From Hyphomicrobiaceae bacterium (lineage in GTDB: Bacteria > Pseudomonadota > Alphaproteobacteria > Rhizobiales > Hyphomicrobiaceae): a DNA stretch of 64,000 bases. Both the position numbers and the translations under genes were made by a program. The stretch's first letter is position 1. Every line of letters begins with the position of its first letter. The DNA is taken from the NCBI GenBank assembly GCA_022842785.1, contig JALHOW010000004.1:372001-436000 (forward strand), given 5' to 3'. A model generated the notes under the pieces. That model did not search any database. It was not told the DNA's origin and saw only the letters and a list, made by a program, of their open reading frames with translations. Below, one piece after another: positions 1 to 9,349 of this stretch.

Positions 1-621
1 TCCGAATAGGGCTTCAGCATGGCGCACAAGCGCCGCGTGATCGACGTTGCCTGCGGCGGAAAGCACCATTCCACCAGCATGATAGCGGGCTTCCCGAAAG
101 GTGTGCATGTCGGCCGAACTGAAGCGGCCAACAGTCCTGACCGTACCGAGAATCGGCCGGCCGAGCGGCTGGCGCGGGAAGGCGGCGTCCTGGATGAGAT
201 CCATCACGATCTCCTCCGGGCTGTCGCGGGTGGCCGCAATCTCCTGGAGGATCACGTTCCGTTCCCGCTCCAGCTCCTCGCCCGGGTAGGTCGGGTTGAG
301 CATGATATCGGCGAGGATCTCGAGCGCGATCGCCAGATCGTCCTTGAGCAGGCGCGCGTAGAAGGCGGTCGAGTCCAGGCTCGTCGCGGCATTCAGCTCG
401 CCACCGACTTCCTCGATGCCCTCCGCGATGGCGCGGGCCGTGCGCCGCGCCGTGCCTTTGAAGGCCATGTGCTCGATGAAGTGCGAGATGCCGTGCTCTC
501 GCGTGCCTTCATGCCGGGCGCCTGTCGCGACCCACACGCCGAGTGCCACCGTCTCCACATGCGGCATGTGGTCGGAGATGATGGTCAGGCCGTTCGAGAG
601 GCGCGTCTGGTTGAGATGCAT
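1..621 (-). CDS. M16 family zinc peptidase (pitrilysin/MPP-beta-like), C-terminus outside the window
   Basis: Reading leftward from an ATG at 621, the frame stays open for 207 codons to the window edge, so the C-terminal part is missing. The start MHLNQTRLSNGLTII is typical of bacterial homologues of the mitochondrial processing peptidase beta subunit. The inverted zinc motif HxxEH is seen as HFIEH at residues 47-51, followed by MAFKGT, so the catalytic site is intact. The ATG lies one base after the thrC stop, so the two are cotranscribed and probably translationally coupled, a common alphaproteobacterial gene order. Family members clip peptides or small proteins; the substrate here is unknown. 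Confidence 0.93.
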   Translation of the reverse strand, partial: MHLNQTRLSNGLTIISDHMPHVETVALGVWVATGARHEGTREHGISHFIEHMAFKGTARRTARAIAEGIEEVGGELNAATSLDSTAFYARLLKDDLAIALEILADIMLNPTYPGEELERERNVILQEIAATRDSPEEIVMDLIQDAAFPRQPLGRPILGTVRTVGRFSSADMHTFREARYHAGGMVLSAAGNVDHAALVRHAEALFG

Positions 622-622
622 G

Positions 623-2026
623 TCACACGCGTCCTGCTCGCGCGCGTTCGCCAACGTAGCGGGCAACGGCTGCGGCATCATTCGGCAGCACCGTGAAGCG
701 CTCGGCGAGAGAACGCTGGCGTGTCACGACCTCGGGCTCGATCGGGGCCCGGCCAACAGCCTTGCGGATGGCCTCGGGGAATTTTGCCGGATGCGCGGTC
801 GAAAGCGTGATCATCGGCACATCGGTTCGGCGCGAGACGCGACGCGCGGCTGACACGGCAACGGCCGTATGTGGGTCCGCGAGATAGCCGGTCTCTGCTT
901 CGAGCGTGCGGATCATGGCGAGCGTCGCCGCCTCGTCGGTGCGCTCGGCGTCGAAGCCCTCGGTGAGCTGGCCGTGCTCGCCCTGCGTCAGCGCAAAGCC
1001 GCCGCGCTCGGTAAGATCGCGCATGAGCTCGTTGACGCGCTCGGCGTGGCGCCCTGTCAGCTCGAACAGCAAGCGCTCGAAGTTCGAGGAGATCTGGATG
1101 TCCATGCTCGGGCTGAAGGTTGCAGCAACCTCGCGGCTTTCGTAGCGGCCCATCTCCAGCATCCGCGTGAGGATGTCGTTGATGTTCGTTGCGATGACCA
1201 GCCGATCGATCGGCAGCCCCATGCGCTTGGCGGCATAGCCCGCAAGCACATCGCCGAAGTTACCCGTCGGCACCGAGAAGCTCACCGTGCGGCCCGGCGC
1301 ACCGAGCGCGACAGCCGACGTGAAGTAATAGACGATCTGGGCCATAAGGCGCGCCCAGTTGATCGAGTTGACGCCGGCGAGGCCAAGACGATCGCGGAAG
1401 GGCAGATCGTTGAACAGCGCCTTCACGATGTTCTGACAGTCGTCGAATGTTCCCTTGATCGCGATGGCGTGGACGTTCGCTTCCGTCGGCGTCGTCATCT
1501 GGCGACGCTGCACGTCGCTGACGCGGCCCTCGGGAAAGAGCATGAAGATGTCGATGGACTCGCGTCCGCGGAAGGCCTCGATGGCCGCGCCGCCCGTATC
1601 GCCGGACGTGGCGCCGACGATCGTTGCCGTGCGCTTGCGTCGCGTAAGCGCACGATCCATGAGGCGCGAGAGCACCTGCATGGCGACGTCCTTGAAGGCG
1701 AGCGTCGGGCCGTGGAAGAGCTCGAGTATCCAGTCCGACGGCCCCACCTGCACGAGCGGTGTCACGACGCGATTGTTAAAGGTGGCATAGGCATCAGCGA
1801 CTATCGCCGCGAGGTCCGCATCCGGGACCTCGCCGCCGACGTATGGCTTCATGATGCGGACGGCTGTGTCCTCATAGGACTGCCCCGCGAGCGCAGCGAT
1901 TTCCTCGCGCGTCAGCGTCGGCCAGTGCTCGGGCAGATAGAGGCCGCCATCGCGAGCGAGCCCTGTCAGCAGGACGTCCTCGAAGCCGAGCGCCGGCGCG
2001 GCGCCGCGTGTGCTGATGTATTTCAC
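623..2026 (-). CDS. thrC: threonine synthase
   Basis: This 467-residue protein converts O-phosphohomoserine to threonine, the last step of threonine synthesis. It begins MKYISTRG and carries the PLP-lysine motif at residues 106-113 (GPTLAFKD, K112). The length matches the approximately 465-residue fungal/proteobacterial subgroup rather than the shorter Gram-positive enzymes. It is the first gene of a two-gene unit with the M16 peptidase. No feedback-binding domain or attenuator is visible upstream. Confidence 0.96.
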   Translation of the reverse strand: MKYISTRGAAPALGFEDVLLTGLARDGGLYLPEHWPTLTREEIAALAGQSYEDTAVRIMKPYVGGEVPDADLAAIVADAYATFNNRVVTPLVQVGPSDWILELFHGPTLAFKDVAMQVLSRLMDRALTRRKRTATIVGATSGDTGGAAIEAFRGRESIDIFMLFPEGRVSDVQRRQMTTPTEANVHAIAIKGTFDDCQNIVKALFNDLPFRDRLGLAGVNSINWARLMAQIVYYFTSAVALGAPGRTVSFSVPTGNFGDVLAGYAAKRMGLPIDRLVIATNINDILTRMLEMGRYESREVAATFSPSMDIQISSNFERLLFELTGRHAERVNELMRDLTERGGFALTQGEHGQLTEGFDAERTDEAATLAMIRTLEAETGYLADPHTAVAVSAARRVSRRTDVPMITLSTAHPAKFPEAIRKAVGRAPIEPEVVTRQRSLAERFTVLPNDAAAVARYVGERARAGRV

Positions 2027-2201
2027 GAACGATCCGTCAGGTGGTTATCGACTGCAGCATTGAGAAGCCCGCCGACGATGGCATAGCCATAGTTCGGCAC
2101 AAAGCACATAGCACGGGTTCGAACCCGCGATATCGGGTCAAATTGGCCTGAAACTTGTGGCTGCACCCGGAAAATTGGCGCGACCGCCCTGACAGCGGGC
2201 C

Positions 2202-3170
2202 TCACACCTTCGGCGTCTCCCCTGCCAGCACCTTCGCGAAGACTTCCCGGTCGACATTGCCGCCGGAAAGGACGACACCGACCCGCTTGCCGGCCATCGT
2301 GCCGCGCTCCTGCATGAGGGCGGCGAACGCGGCAGCACCTGCGCCCTCAGCGAGGTTGTGCGTATCCTCGTAGTAGGCGCGCATGGCATCCGCGATCTCG
2401 TCCTCGCTCACCTGCACGATGCGCGCCGCACCGCGCTTGAGCACGTCGAGTGCCATTGGATCAGGCACGCGGCAGGCCATGCCATCGGCGAACGTGGCGG
2501 CAGAGTTGGTCACGACCGGCTGACCAGCAGCCATCGAGAGCGCGATGCACGGCGCATTGGCCGCGATGACGCCCACCACGTTGGTCTTCGAACCAAGAAG
2601 GTCGCGGGCCATGATCATGCCGCACGCGCCCGAGCCCATGCCGATCGGCACGTAGACCGTGTCGAGATCCTGGAGCGCCGTCAGCATCTCGCGACCAGCC
2701 GTCGCGACGCCTTTCACAAGCATGGGATCGAACGGTGGCACGATGTGCAGGTTGCGCACCTCGGCAAGGCGGAACGCCTCGTCCTTGGCCTCGTCGAAGT
2801 CCGCGCCGTGCTCGATCAGCTCGGCACCGAACGCGCGCATGGCCGCATTCTTCTCGCGCGAGTTTCCGTGCGGGACGAGGATCACGCTCTTCAGCCCGAC
2901 GGCTGTCGCTGCGCGCGCGACCGACTGGCCGTGATTGCCACGCGTCGCCGTGATGACGCCGCCGATCTTCGCGCCGGATTGGCGAAGCTCGTTCATATAA
3001 GTAATGCCGCCGCGCACCTTGAAGGCAGCGATCGGCGTGTGATTTTCGTGTTTGACGAAAACCTCGCAGCCGGCTCGGCGCGAAAGCAGCGGCCAATTGA
3101 GCTGCGGCGTCGGCGGCATGTGCCGGCCCACGACTTCTGCAGCGGCTTCGAGCTCGGGAAGTGTGAACAT
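2202..3170 (-). CDS. PLP-dependent threonine/serine dehydratase-like enzyme (fold type II)
   Basis: The 322-residue protein has the fold-II PLP layout: the Schiff-base lysine in AAFKVRGG (K51), the cofactor-contacting TRGNHGQS (about 77-84) and the glycine loop GMGSGACG (177-184). There is no C-terminal ACT domain, so it resembles catabolic threonine dehydratase, serine racemase or hydroxyaspartate dehydratase rather than biosynthetic IlvA. The start has GGAG a few bases upstream. About 175 bases without a gene separate it from thrC. The substrate (threonine, serine or 3-hydroxyaspartate) cannot be decided from sequence alone. Confidence 0.85.
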   Translation of the reverse strand: MFTLPELEAAAEVVGRHMPPTPQLNWPLLSRRAGCEVFVKHENHTPIAAFKVRGGITYMNELRQSGAKIGGVITATRGNHGQSVARAATAVGLKSVILVPHGNSREKNAAMRAFGAELIEHGADFDEAKDEAFRLAEVRNLHIVPPFDPMLVKGVATAGREMLTALQDLDTVYVPIGMGSGACGMIMARDLLGSKTNVVGVIAANAPCIALSMAAGQPVVTNSAATFADGMACRVPDPMALDVLKRGAARIVQVSEDEIADAMRAYYEDTHNLAEGAGAAAFAALMQERGTMAGKRVGVVLSGGNVDREVFAKVLAGETPKV

Positions 3171-3373
3171 GCAAAGATCTCCAGGGCACGCACTCGCCGG
3201 AGAGAGAATGCCGACATTGTGGCGCGGCGCGGTCCGCCCGGGTTTATCAGCGACAGGACCCGAACGGAAGGCGATGCAGACCCGCGCCGCGATTATCGCA
3301 CTCGCTCCACCGCTTCAAATCTGGTCTTTGTGACAAACCCGCGAAAACAAGCGGGATCTGGAGGACGACGCGC

Positions 3374-4588
3374 GTGGATACCGTCTCCGAAAAATCTCTC
3401 GAAAGCTGGCCCTCGAGCCCCGCACTCGGCTATCTCGCCGCTTTCGGGCTCTCGCTTGCCATGGCGGTCGGGAACAGCCTCGCGCGCTTTGCCTACGCGC
3501 TCGTCCTGCCGGCGATGCGAAATGATCTCGGCTGGAGCTACACCGAGGCCGGCACGCTCAATACGATCAATGCCGTAGGCTATCTGGCAGGTGCCATCGT
3601 CGCGGTCGCAAGCATCCGCCGCCTTGGGCCCAAGCTGCCGTTCATCGTCGGGCTTTGGGCGACGGCGATCACGGTGCTGGCAACGGCCTTCGTGCATGAT
3701 TTTGCGGCCATCGCTGCGATCCGGACGCTCACCGGGATCGCCGCCGCCTATGTGTTCGTCACGGGTGGCGTACTGGCGGCCAGCGTATTCCCCAATGACG
3801 CGCGTCGCGCAGCTTCGGCCATCGCGATCTACTTTGCCGGTGGCGGTCTCGGCCTGCTCGTGACCGCACTGACCATCCCCTGGCTGATGGAAGTGCGCGG
3901 CGATGCGGCGTGGCCTGAAGCCTGGGTGCTACTCGGCGTCATGTCGATCGTCATGAGCCTGCTTGCGACACTCGCTGCGCGCCCCGTTCCCGTGGCGGCG
4001 GCAACGCGTCAGGCGATGCCGTGGTCGAAAGGGCCGCTGCTCCCCCTCTACATCGGCTATGGCTGCTTCGCGCTCGGCTACTTCGCCTACATGACCTTCA
4101 TCGTTGCGTGGATGCGCGAGCAAGGCATGAGCGGCACCGACGTCGCGATTGTGTGGGCGGCGCTCGGGCTTTCGACCATCCTGTCATTGCGCATCTGGGC
4201 GCGACCGTTCGCGACATGGTCCGCGGGTCGGCCCTTCGCCGCGGTCATGGCGACGGTGGGCATCGGGGCGGCATTGCCGATCTTCGGCGGCGGCCTCCCG
4301 GTCATGATCGTATCGGCCCTGCTCTTCGGCTGCTTCTTCATGGTGCCTGCAGCGATTACGGCCTTCATCAAGACTTCTCTCCCCCCTGCCCTTTGGGGCG
4401 AGGTCTTTGCATCCTTCACGTTGGTTTTCTCGGTTCTGCAGGGCTTCGGGCCGGCGGCGACAGGCGCCCTCGCCGACATCACGGGCAGTCTCGCGGCAGG
4501 CCTCGGCGCATCCGCTGCCATTCTACTTATCGGGGCTGTGGCCGGCTGGGCACAGCCGGAGGTAGATCACACCCATACGGCAACCTAA
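3374..4588 (+). CDS. MFS transporter, YbfB/YjiJ family
   Basis: This 404-residue integral membrane protein has about 12 hydrophobic segments. Its N-terminus (AFGLSLAMAVGNSLARFAYA) followed by PAMRNDLGWSY matches the YbfB/YjiJ group of major facilitator transporters. The chosen start is GTG at 3374, nine bases after GGAGG. It is divergent from the PLP dehydratase, with a shared intergenic region of about 200 bases, and is followed by a strong terminator, so it is a single-gene unit. The substrate is unknown. Confidence 0.85.
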   Translation: MDTVSEKSLESWPSSPALGYLAAFGLSLAMAVGNSLARFAYALVLPAMRNDLGWSYTEAGTLNTINAVGYLAGAIVAVASIRRLGPKLPFIVGLWATAITVLATAFVHDFAAIAAIRTLTGIAAAYVFVTGGVLAASVFPNDARRAASAIAIYFAGGGLGLLVTALTIPWLMEVRGDAAWPEAWVLLGVMSIVMSLLATLAARPVPVAAATRQAMPWSKGPLLPLYIGYGCFALGYFAYMTFIVAWMREQGMSGTDVAIVWAALGLSTILSLRIWARPFATWSAGRPFAAVMATVGIGAALPIFGGGLPVMIVSALLFGCFFMVPAAITAFIKTSLPPALWGEVFASFTLVFSVLQGFGPAATGALADITGSLAAGLGASAAILLIGAVAGWAQPEVDHTHTAT

Positions 4589-4670
4589 GGTTGATGAGAC
4601 GAGCCGAGTCGTGCACATGATGGGTCGTCCACTTGTGTCCGCTGCACGTGTGGTCCAGACCCGAACTCGA

Positions 4671-4712
4671 ATTGAGGCGCCAACGTAACCGCATTACGGC
4701 GCCTCAATTTTT
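4671..4712 (+). terminator. rho-independent terminator after the YbfB/YjiJ-family gene
   Basis: An 11-base perfect stem (ATTGAGGCGCC at 4671-4681, GGCGCCTCAAT at 4698-4708) encloses a 16-base loop and runs into a T tract. Confidence 0.85.
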
Positions 4713-4811
4713 TATCAACCACATTGTGACGAAGCGATGGCGAGCCGCCACGATTAAGTCCCTACCAGACCACGCGAATCATCGAGCTTTCCCCTCGAAA
4801 GGAGAAAGCCA

Positions 4812-5582
4812 ATGCGTGGTCCAAGAGCACGTCTCAGCCGACACTTCTATCGCACGCCCTGGATTGCCGTTGCGCTCGTCGCGCTCGCCCTGGCTGTACC
4901 CGCGGCGATGCGAGATGGCACGCTCGCGCGCACACCCGATCAGCCCGCATTCCGCCAGGGCACCATGCTGCCAGGCACACCCTCGGTTGAGGGGCTCGCG
5001 CGCATACTCGACGGCGACACGATCGAGATTGCGGGGACGCGCATTCGCCTCGAAGGGATCGACGCGCCGGAAGGCGCACAGACCTGTGCCCGCGCCGGCG
5101 GAGGAACGTGGCGCTGCGGACAAGCGGCCTCGACCGAGCTGCAAAAGCTCATAGGCCGCGACAAAGTCCGCTGCGAGAGCCGGGGAACGGACAGCTACCG
5201 GCGTATGCTCGGGATCTGCTTCGTCGGCTCGACGGATCTCAATGCCGAGATGGTTCAGCGCGGATATGCCTGGGCTTTCGTAAAGTACTCGCGCACTTAC
5301 GTGACGCAAGAAGAGGACGCGCGGACGCGTGGCGTCGGCATCTGGCAGGCGCCGACCATGGCGGCCTGGGACTATCGTGCCGGTCGCTGGGCCTCGGCCG
5401 ACGAGGCGACGCCCGGCGACTGCCCCATCAAGGGTAACATCACGTCCAGCGGCCGCATCTACCACATGCCGTGGAGCCCATGGTACGACAAGGTGCGCAT
5501 CGAGACCGACAAGGGTGAGCGCTGGTTCTGCTCCGAGAGCGAGGCCGTCGCTGCTGGATGGCGTCCTGTGCGAGCAAACTGA
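4812..5582 (+). CDS. secreted or membrane-anchored thermonuclease-family protein (SNase-like)
   Basis: The protein is 256 residues long. A hydrophobic segment at about 17-33 acts as a signal anchor or signal peptide and directs it to the periplasm. An SNase fold follows. Residues equivalent to the staphylococcal nuclease active site are present: D67/D69 in DGDT, R79 and E87 in RLEGIDAPE, and R131 in DSYRRML. Catalysis therefore looks intact, giving Ca-dependent phosphodiester cleavage. A C-terminal extension of about 80 residues rich in Trp, Gly and Cys is not part of the nuclease core. The start follows AAAGGAG by six bases. Confidence 0.88.
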   Translation: MRGPRARLSRHFYRTPWIAVALVALALAVPAAMRDGTLARTPDQPAFRQGTMLPGTPSVEGLARILDGDTIEIAGTRIRLEGIDAPEGAQTCARAGGGTWRCGQAASTELQKLIGRDKVRCESRGTDSYRRMLGICFVGSTDLNAEMVQRGYAWAFVKYSRTYVTQEEDARTRGVGIWQAPTMAAWDYRAGRWASADEATPGDCPIKGNITSSGRIYHMPWSPWYDKVRIETDKGERWFCSESEAVAAGWRPVRAN

Positions 5583-5858
5583 ACGACCGAAACCATATCG
5601 GGCGTGCTTCTCCATCGCGACCGCGGAATGCACCGTGTAGCGGCAGGATTTCGCTCGCGTCGCGTGCACTTTCGTGTATAAGGCTGCGGTCTTGCGCACC
5701 CCTTCCGAGGGGGCGCAGCCCGTAACGCGACCCGGCTGGACGACATCCCGGCCGAGGCCGCAGATGCGGCGCGACATCTCACCAGATGCCCTGCCTGCCA
5801 TCATCCGAAAAACCGAGTGCGACCGGCCAGTCCGGACGCCAGAGCAAAGGACAACTCG

Positions 5859-6128
5859 ATGTCGCTGACGACCGAGCGCAAGCAAGAAGTGATCAAGAGT
5901 TTCGCGACTAAGGACAAGGACACCGGTTCGCCGGAGGTCCAGATTGCCATCCTGACCGAGCGCATCAACGGTCTGGCCGATCATTTCAAGACGCACAAGA
6001 AGGACAATCACTCGCGCCGTGGCCTGCTCAAGATGGTGAGCCAGCGGCGCCGCCTGCTCGACTATGTGCGCGCCAAGGACGAAGCCCGCTACCAGAAGAT
6101 CATCGAGCGGCTCGAGCTGCGTCGCTGA
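5859..6128 (+). CDS. rpsO: 30S ribosomal protein S15
   Basis: The protein is 89 residues, exactly the family length, and begins [11 protein letters not shown] with the signature [14 protein letters not shown] and the C-terminal [12 protein letters not shown]. It binds 16S rRNA in the platform of the small subunit. The ATG at 5859 follows AAAGGA. It precedes pnp by 116 bases, the conserved rpsO-pnp order. In many relatives rbfA and truB sit just upstream, but here the upstream neighbour is the SNase-like gene. S15 usually autoregulates through its leader; the 275-base leader region contains no pattern I can assign. Confidence 0.98.
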   Translation: MSLTTERKQEVIKSFATKDKDTGSPEVQIAILTERINGLADHFKTHKKDNHSRRGLLKMVSQRRRLLDYVRAKDEARYQKIIERLELRR

Positions 6129-6244
6129 TCTCAAACGAGGCGAGGCGGGATATGAGCTCGAACCCGCTTTCCAAATGATGTGAACAGGCGCCGCGCCCAT
6201 GGGGGGCTGCGGCGCCCGAGCTGTTGATGAAGGATACGTACGAT

Positions 6245-8497
6245 ATGTTCAACACCCACAAGGTCGAGATTGACTGGGGCGGGCGCAAGCTGACGCTCGA
6301 GACCGGCCGCATGGCGCGCCAGGCTGACGCCGCGGTCTATGCCCAGTACGGCGAGACGAGCTTGCTCGCGACCGTCGTTGCCGCGAAGAGCCCGAAGCCC
6401 GGCATCGATTTCTTTCCGCTGACCGTGAACTACCAGGAGAAGTTCTACGCAGCCGGCAAGATCCCCGGCGGCTTCTTCAAGCGCGAAGGGCGCCCGACAG
6501 AGAAAGAGACGCTGACATCGCGCCTCATCGACCGCCCCATCCGCCCGCTGTTCGTTGACGGTTTCAAGAACGAGACGCAGGTCGTCATCACCGTTCTGAG
6601 CCATGACCTCGAGAATGATCCCGATATCCTCGGAATGGTCGCAGCGTCCGCTGCCCTGACGCTCTCGGGCCTGCCGTTCCTCGGCCCGATCGCCGCGTCG
6701 CGCGTCGGCCTCGTCGGCGGTCAGTTCGTGCTGAACCCGATGATCGACGAGATGGCGAACAGCGATCTCGATCTCGTCATCGCCGGCACGCAGGATGCCG
6801 TGATGATGGTCGAGTCGGAGGCGAAGGAGCTCTCCGAGAAGCAGATGCTCGATGCCGTCGTGTTCGGCCAGCGCGGTTTCCAGCCGGTGATCGACGCGAT
6901 CATCAAGCTTGCCGAGAAGGCTGCCAAGGAGCCGTGGGACTTCCTGCCGACGGACACGAGCGCCGAAAAGGCACAGATGAAGGGCCTCATTGAGGAAGAC
7001 CTCCGCACGGCCTTCGCCACACCCGAGAAGCAGAAGCGCTACGCGCTCATCGACGCTGCCAAGGACAAGGCCATGGCAGCGATGGTGCCGGCCGATGCCG
7101 ACTCCACGCTCAAGGTCAAGCTCGGCGGCGTCTTCAAGTCACTCGAGGCTGACGTCGTGCGCGGTGACATCATCCGCACCGGCAAGCGCATCGACGGCCG
7201 CGATCTCAAGACGGTGCGTTCGATCACATCGGAAGTGCACGTGCTGCCGCGTACGCACGGCTCGGCGCTCTTCACGCGCGGCGAGACCCAGGCCGTCGTC
7301 GTTGCGACGCTCGGCACCGGCGACGACGAGCAGATGATCGACGCGCTCGAGGGCACGCGCAAAGAGCGCTTCATGCTCCACTATAACTTCCCGCCCTTCT
7401 CCGTCGGTGAGACGGGCCGCATGGGCTCGCCCGGCCGCCGCGAGATCGGTCACGGCAAGCTCGCATGGCGCGCCGTGCACCCGCTGCTCCCGACGCCCGA
7501 GGAGTTCCCCTACACGATGCGCATCGTCTCGGAGATCACCGAGTCGAATGGCTCGTCCTCCATGGCGACAGTGTGCGGCGCCTCGCTGGCTCTCATGGAC
7601 GCCGGCGTGCCGCTGAAGCGGCCGGTTGCCGGCATCGCCATGGGCCTCATCAAGGAAGCCAACGACTTCGCCGTGCTCTCCGACATCCTCGGTGACGAGG
7701 ATCATCTCGGCGACATGGACTTCAAGGTCGCTGGTACCGAGGTCGGTGTCACATCGCTGCAGATGGACATCAAGATCACCGGCATCACCGAGGAGATCAT
7801 GCGCATTGCTCTCGAGCAGGCGCACGCGGGCCGCATCCACATTCTCGGCGAGATGTCGAAGGCGCTCACCGGCGCCCGCGACGAACTCGGCGAGCACGCA
7901 CCGCGCATCGAGACGATCAAGATCCCGGTCGACAAGATCCGCGACGTGATCGGCTCCGGCGGCTCGGTGATCCGCGACATCGTTGCGGAGAGCGGCGCCA
8001 AGATCAACGTCGAGGACGACGGCACCATCCAGATCGCCTCCGCCAATCGTGAGTCGATCGAGAAGGCGCTGAAGCGCATCCGCGGCATCACGTCCGAGCC
8101 CGAGGTCGGCCAGATCTACAAGGGCAAGATCGTGAAGATCATGGAGTTCGGCGCGTTCGTGAACTTCTTCGGCCCGAAGGACGGTCTCGTGCACATCTCG
8201 CAGCTCACGCGCGGGCGTCCGCAGACGGTCGGCGAGGTCGTGAAGGAAGGCCAGGAAGTCTACGTGAAGCTCCTCGGCTTCGACGATCGCGGCAAGGTGC
8301 GCCTCTCCATGCGCATCGTCGATCAGGAGACCGGCCAGGAACTGCCGCCGGAGCCGCCCCGCGAGGGCGGTGAAGGTGGCGGCGAAGGCGGCGAAGGCGG
8401 TGAGCACCGCGAACGCCGCGATCGCGGTGATCGTGGCGGCGAGCGCCGTGGTGGCGGCGGTGGCCGTGATCGCCGCCCGCCCCGCAACTTCGATTGA
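6245..8497 (+). CDS. pnp: polyribonucleotide nucleotidyltransferase (PNPase)
   Basis: The 750-residue enzyme degrades RNA 3' to 5' by phosphorolysis and forms a trimer associated with the degradosome. The sequence shows two RNase PH-like domains, a KH domain ([12 protein letters not shown] region, about 557-600) and an S1 domain (about 617-690). The last 45 residues are an unusually Gly/Arg/Glu-rich tail with repeated GGEGG blocks and an RGG-like end. The ATG at 6245 is preferred over one at 6224 because AAGGA lies about ten bases before it and the family starts MFN. It follows rpsO. Confidence 0.97.
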   Translation: MFNTHKVEIDWGGRKLTLETGRMARQADAAVYAQYGETSLLATVVAAKSPKPGIDFFPLTVNYQEKFYAAGKIPGGFFKREGRPTEKETLTSRLIDRPIRPLFVDGFKNETQVVITVLSHDLENDPDILGMVAASAALTLSGLPFLGPIAASRVGLVGGQFVLNPMIDEMANSDLDLVIAGTQDAVMMVESEAKELSEKQMLDAVVFGQRGFQPVIDAIIKLAEKAAKEPWDFLPTDTSAEKAQMKGLIEEDLRTAFATPEKQKRYALIDAAKDKAMAAMVPADADSTLKVKLGGVFKSLEADVVRGDIIRTGKRIDGRDLKTVRSITSEVHVLPRTHGSALFTRGETQAVVVATLGTGDDEQMIDALEGTRKERFMLHYNFPPFSVGETGRMGSPGRREIGHGKLAWRAVHPLLPTPEEFPYTMRIVSEITESNGSSSMATVCGASLALMDAGVPLKRPVAGIAMGLIKEANDFAVLSDILGDEDHLGDMDFKVAGTEVGVTSLQMDIKITGITEEIMRIALEQAHAGRIHILGEMSKALTGARDELGEHAPRIETIKIPVDKIRDVIGSGGSVIRDIVAESGAKINVEDDGTIQIASANRESIEKALKRIRGITSEPEVGQIYKGKIVKIMEFGAFVNFFGPKDGLVHISQLTRGRPQTVGEVVKEGQEVYVKLLGFDDRGKVRLSMRIVDQETGQELPPEPPREGGEGGGEGGEGGEHRERRDRGDRGGERRGGGGGRDRRPPRNFD

Positions 8498-8547
8498 TCA
8501 AGCGAACAGAGCCGCGCCCATGCGCGCTGAATTGAGGAGATAGCATC

Positions 8548-8733
8548 ATGACGAACCGTGCAGCACGTTCGCCGCGCAACGCGGAGAAGCGCCGCAAGAA
8601 GGCCGGCCACGCCATTCCCCGCAAGAAGTCGAGCCCGCTCGCCGGCAACACCATCGGCGCGCGCACCAAGGCGAAGAAGCTCGCCGGTCAGCGCCGCGTC
8701 GCGCTCGCCAAGGCCGCTGCGGCCGAGGCGTAA
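8548..8733 (+). CDS. small highly basic protein downstream of pnp
   Basis: This 61-residue protein has about one third Lys/Arg and an Ala-rich C-terminus (ALAKAAAAEA). It starts MTNRAARSPRNAEK behind a clear ribosome site (GAGGAGATAGCATC before ATG). It lies 50 bases after pnp and before the terminator at 8761, so it is probably the last gene of the rpsO-pnp unit. The composition suggests nucleic-acid binding, perhaps ribosome or degradosome associated, but I recognise no family. It is supported by its start site, position and terminator. Confidence 0.65.
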   Translation: MTNRAARSPRNAEKRRKKAGHAIPRKKSSPLAGNTIGARTKAKKLAGQRRVALAKAAAAEA

Positions 8734-8760
8734 GCAGTCGCTTCATTGCGAAGAAGTTCA

Positions 8761-8796
8761 GGCCGCGGGCATCAGTCCGCGGTCCATTTTTTTTGT
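8761..8796 (+). terminator. terminator of the rpsO-pnp unit
   Basis: A six-base core stem (CCGCGG at 8763-8768 and 8777-8782) is followed immediately by a run of nine to ten T residues. The same T run is also the left border of the repeat array that follows. Confidence 0.7.
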
Positions 8797-9025
8797 GCCG
8801 CGGGCTGCTGGGAAGAAGGTGCTTCGCAACCACCGCGTGGCGGTATGCCCGCGGCGGCCAGGGCGAGGCCGGAGTGTGATTGCGGCCGGGCTGCTGAGAA
8901 GAAGGTGCTTCGCAACCACTGCGTGGCGGTATCCCCGCGGCGGCAAGAGCGAGGCCGGAGTGATTGCCGCCGAGCCGCTGGGAAGAAGATGCTTCGCAAC
9001 CACCTCGTGGCGGCATGCCCGCGGT
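8797..9025. repeat. three tandem copies of a cloverleaf-like palindromic repeat
   Basis: Copies lie at 8797-8855, 8883-8941 and 8966-9025, with a period of about 84-86 bases. Copy 1 has an outer stem GCCGCGGGC / GCCCGCGGC. Inside it are two small hairpins (GAAGGTGCTTC and CCACCGCGTGG), giving a three-armed fold. Copies 2 and 3 keep the inner hairpins but have degraded outer stems. The spacers, including GCGAGGCCGGAGTG, are also repeated. A fourth, single copy lies at 59103-59159. No ORF here is convincing. Confidence 0.8.
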
Positions 9026-9082
9026 GACCATGCGGACAGCGCTCGCATAAGGCAACGTGATCGCGCCAACGGTAGTGAGACG

Positions 9083-9316
9083 TCAGCCGCCGCGCCGCTG
9101 CTGCATCCAAGCGAGCAGAGCAGCCGCCGCGCCGCCCGCACCTCCCCAAATTGCACTGTCGTCGATCGACTGCCCCATCAGGAAGTACTGAAAGCAGAAG
9201 AAGAAGACGCTCGCCGCGAGCGCGTGCGCGGCCATCCTCGGAAGTGCACCCAACGTCGGCTCCTCTTGCAACGCATGAAGGCCCAGCCTCGCGGCAGGGC
9301 CTCCACACAATCGCAT
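9083..9316 (-). CDS. small predicted membrane protein next to an MHS-type transporter
   Basis: The 77-residue ORF has two hydrophobic stretches (AAHALAASVFFFCFQYFLMG and GGAGGAAAALLAWM) and ends in a basic tail, QQRRGG. It starts 33 bases after the transporter gene on the same strand, so it is probably its cotranscribed partner. The ribosome site is weak (AGAGG about 13 bases upstream of the ATG), and a later start at MAAHAL is possible. I recognise no family. A role as a small accessory subunit of the transporter is inference from position only. Confidence 0.55.
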   Translation of the reverse strand: MRLCGGPAARLGLHALQEEPTLGALPRMAAHALAASVFFFCFQYFLMGQSIDDSAIWGGAGGAAAALLAWMQQRRGG

Positions 9317-9349
9317 GTCTATTTGCGGGCCTCTACGATGAACTTGCGC

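Noticed and set aside
2111-2130. GGGTTCGAACCC-like palindrome resembling a tRNA T-arm between thrC and the PLP dehydratase
   Set aside because: No matching acceptor, D-arm or anticodon arm could be folded on either strand.
7139-8407. Long open frame antisense to pnp (422 codons)
   Set aside because: It is the mirror of the biased codon usage of pnp; the His/Leu/Arg/Asp-rich translation shows no domain or ribosome site.
8734-9060. CRISPR-like tandem array
   Set aside because: Units are about 85 bases and similar throughout, without short direct repeats separated by unique spacers, and no cas genes are present.
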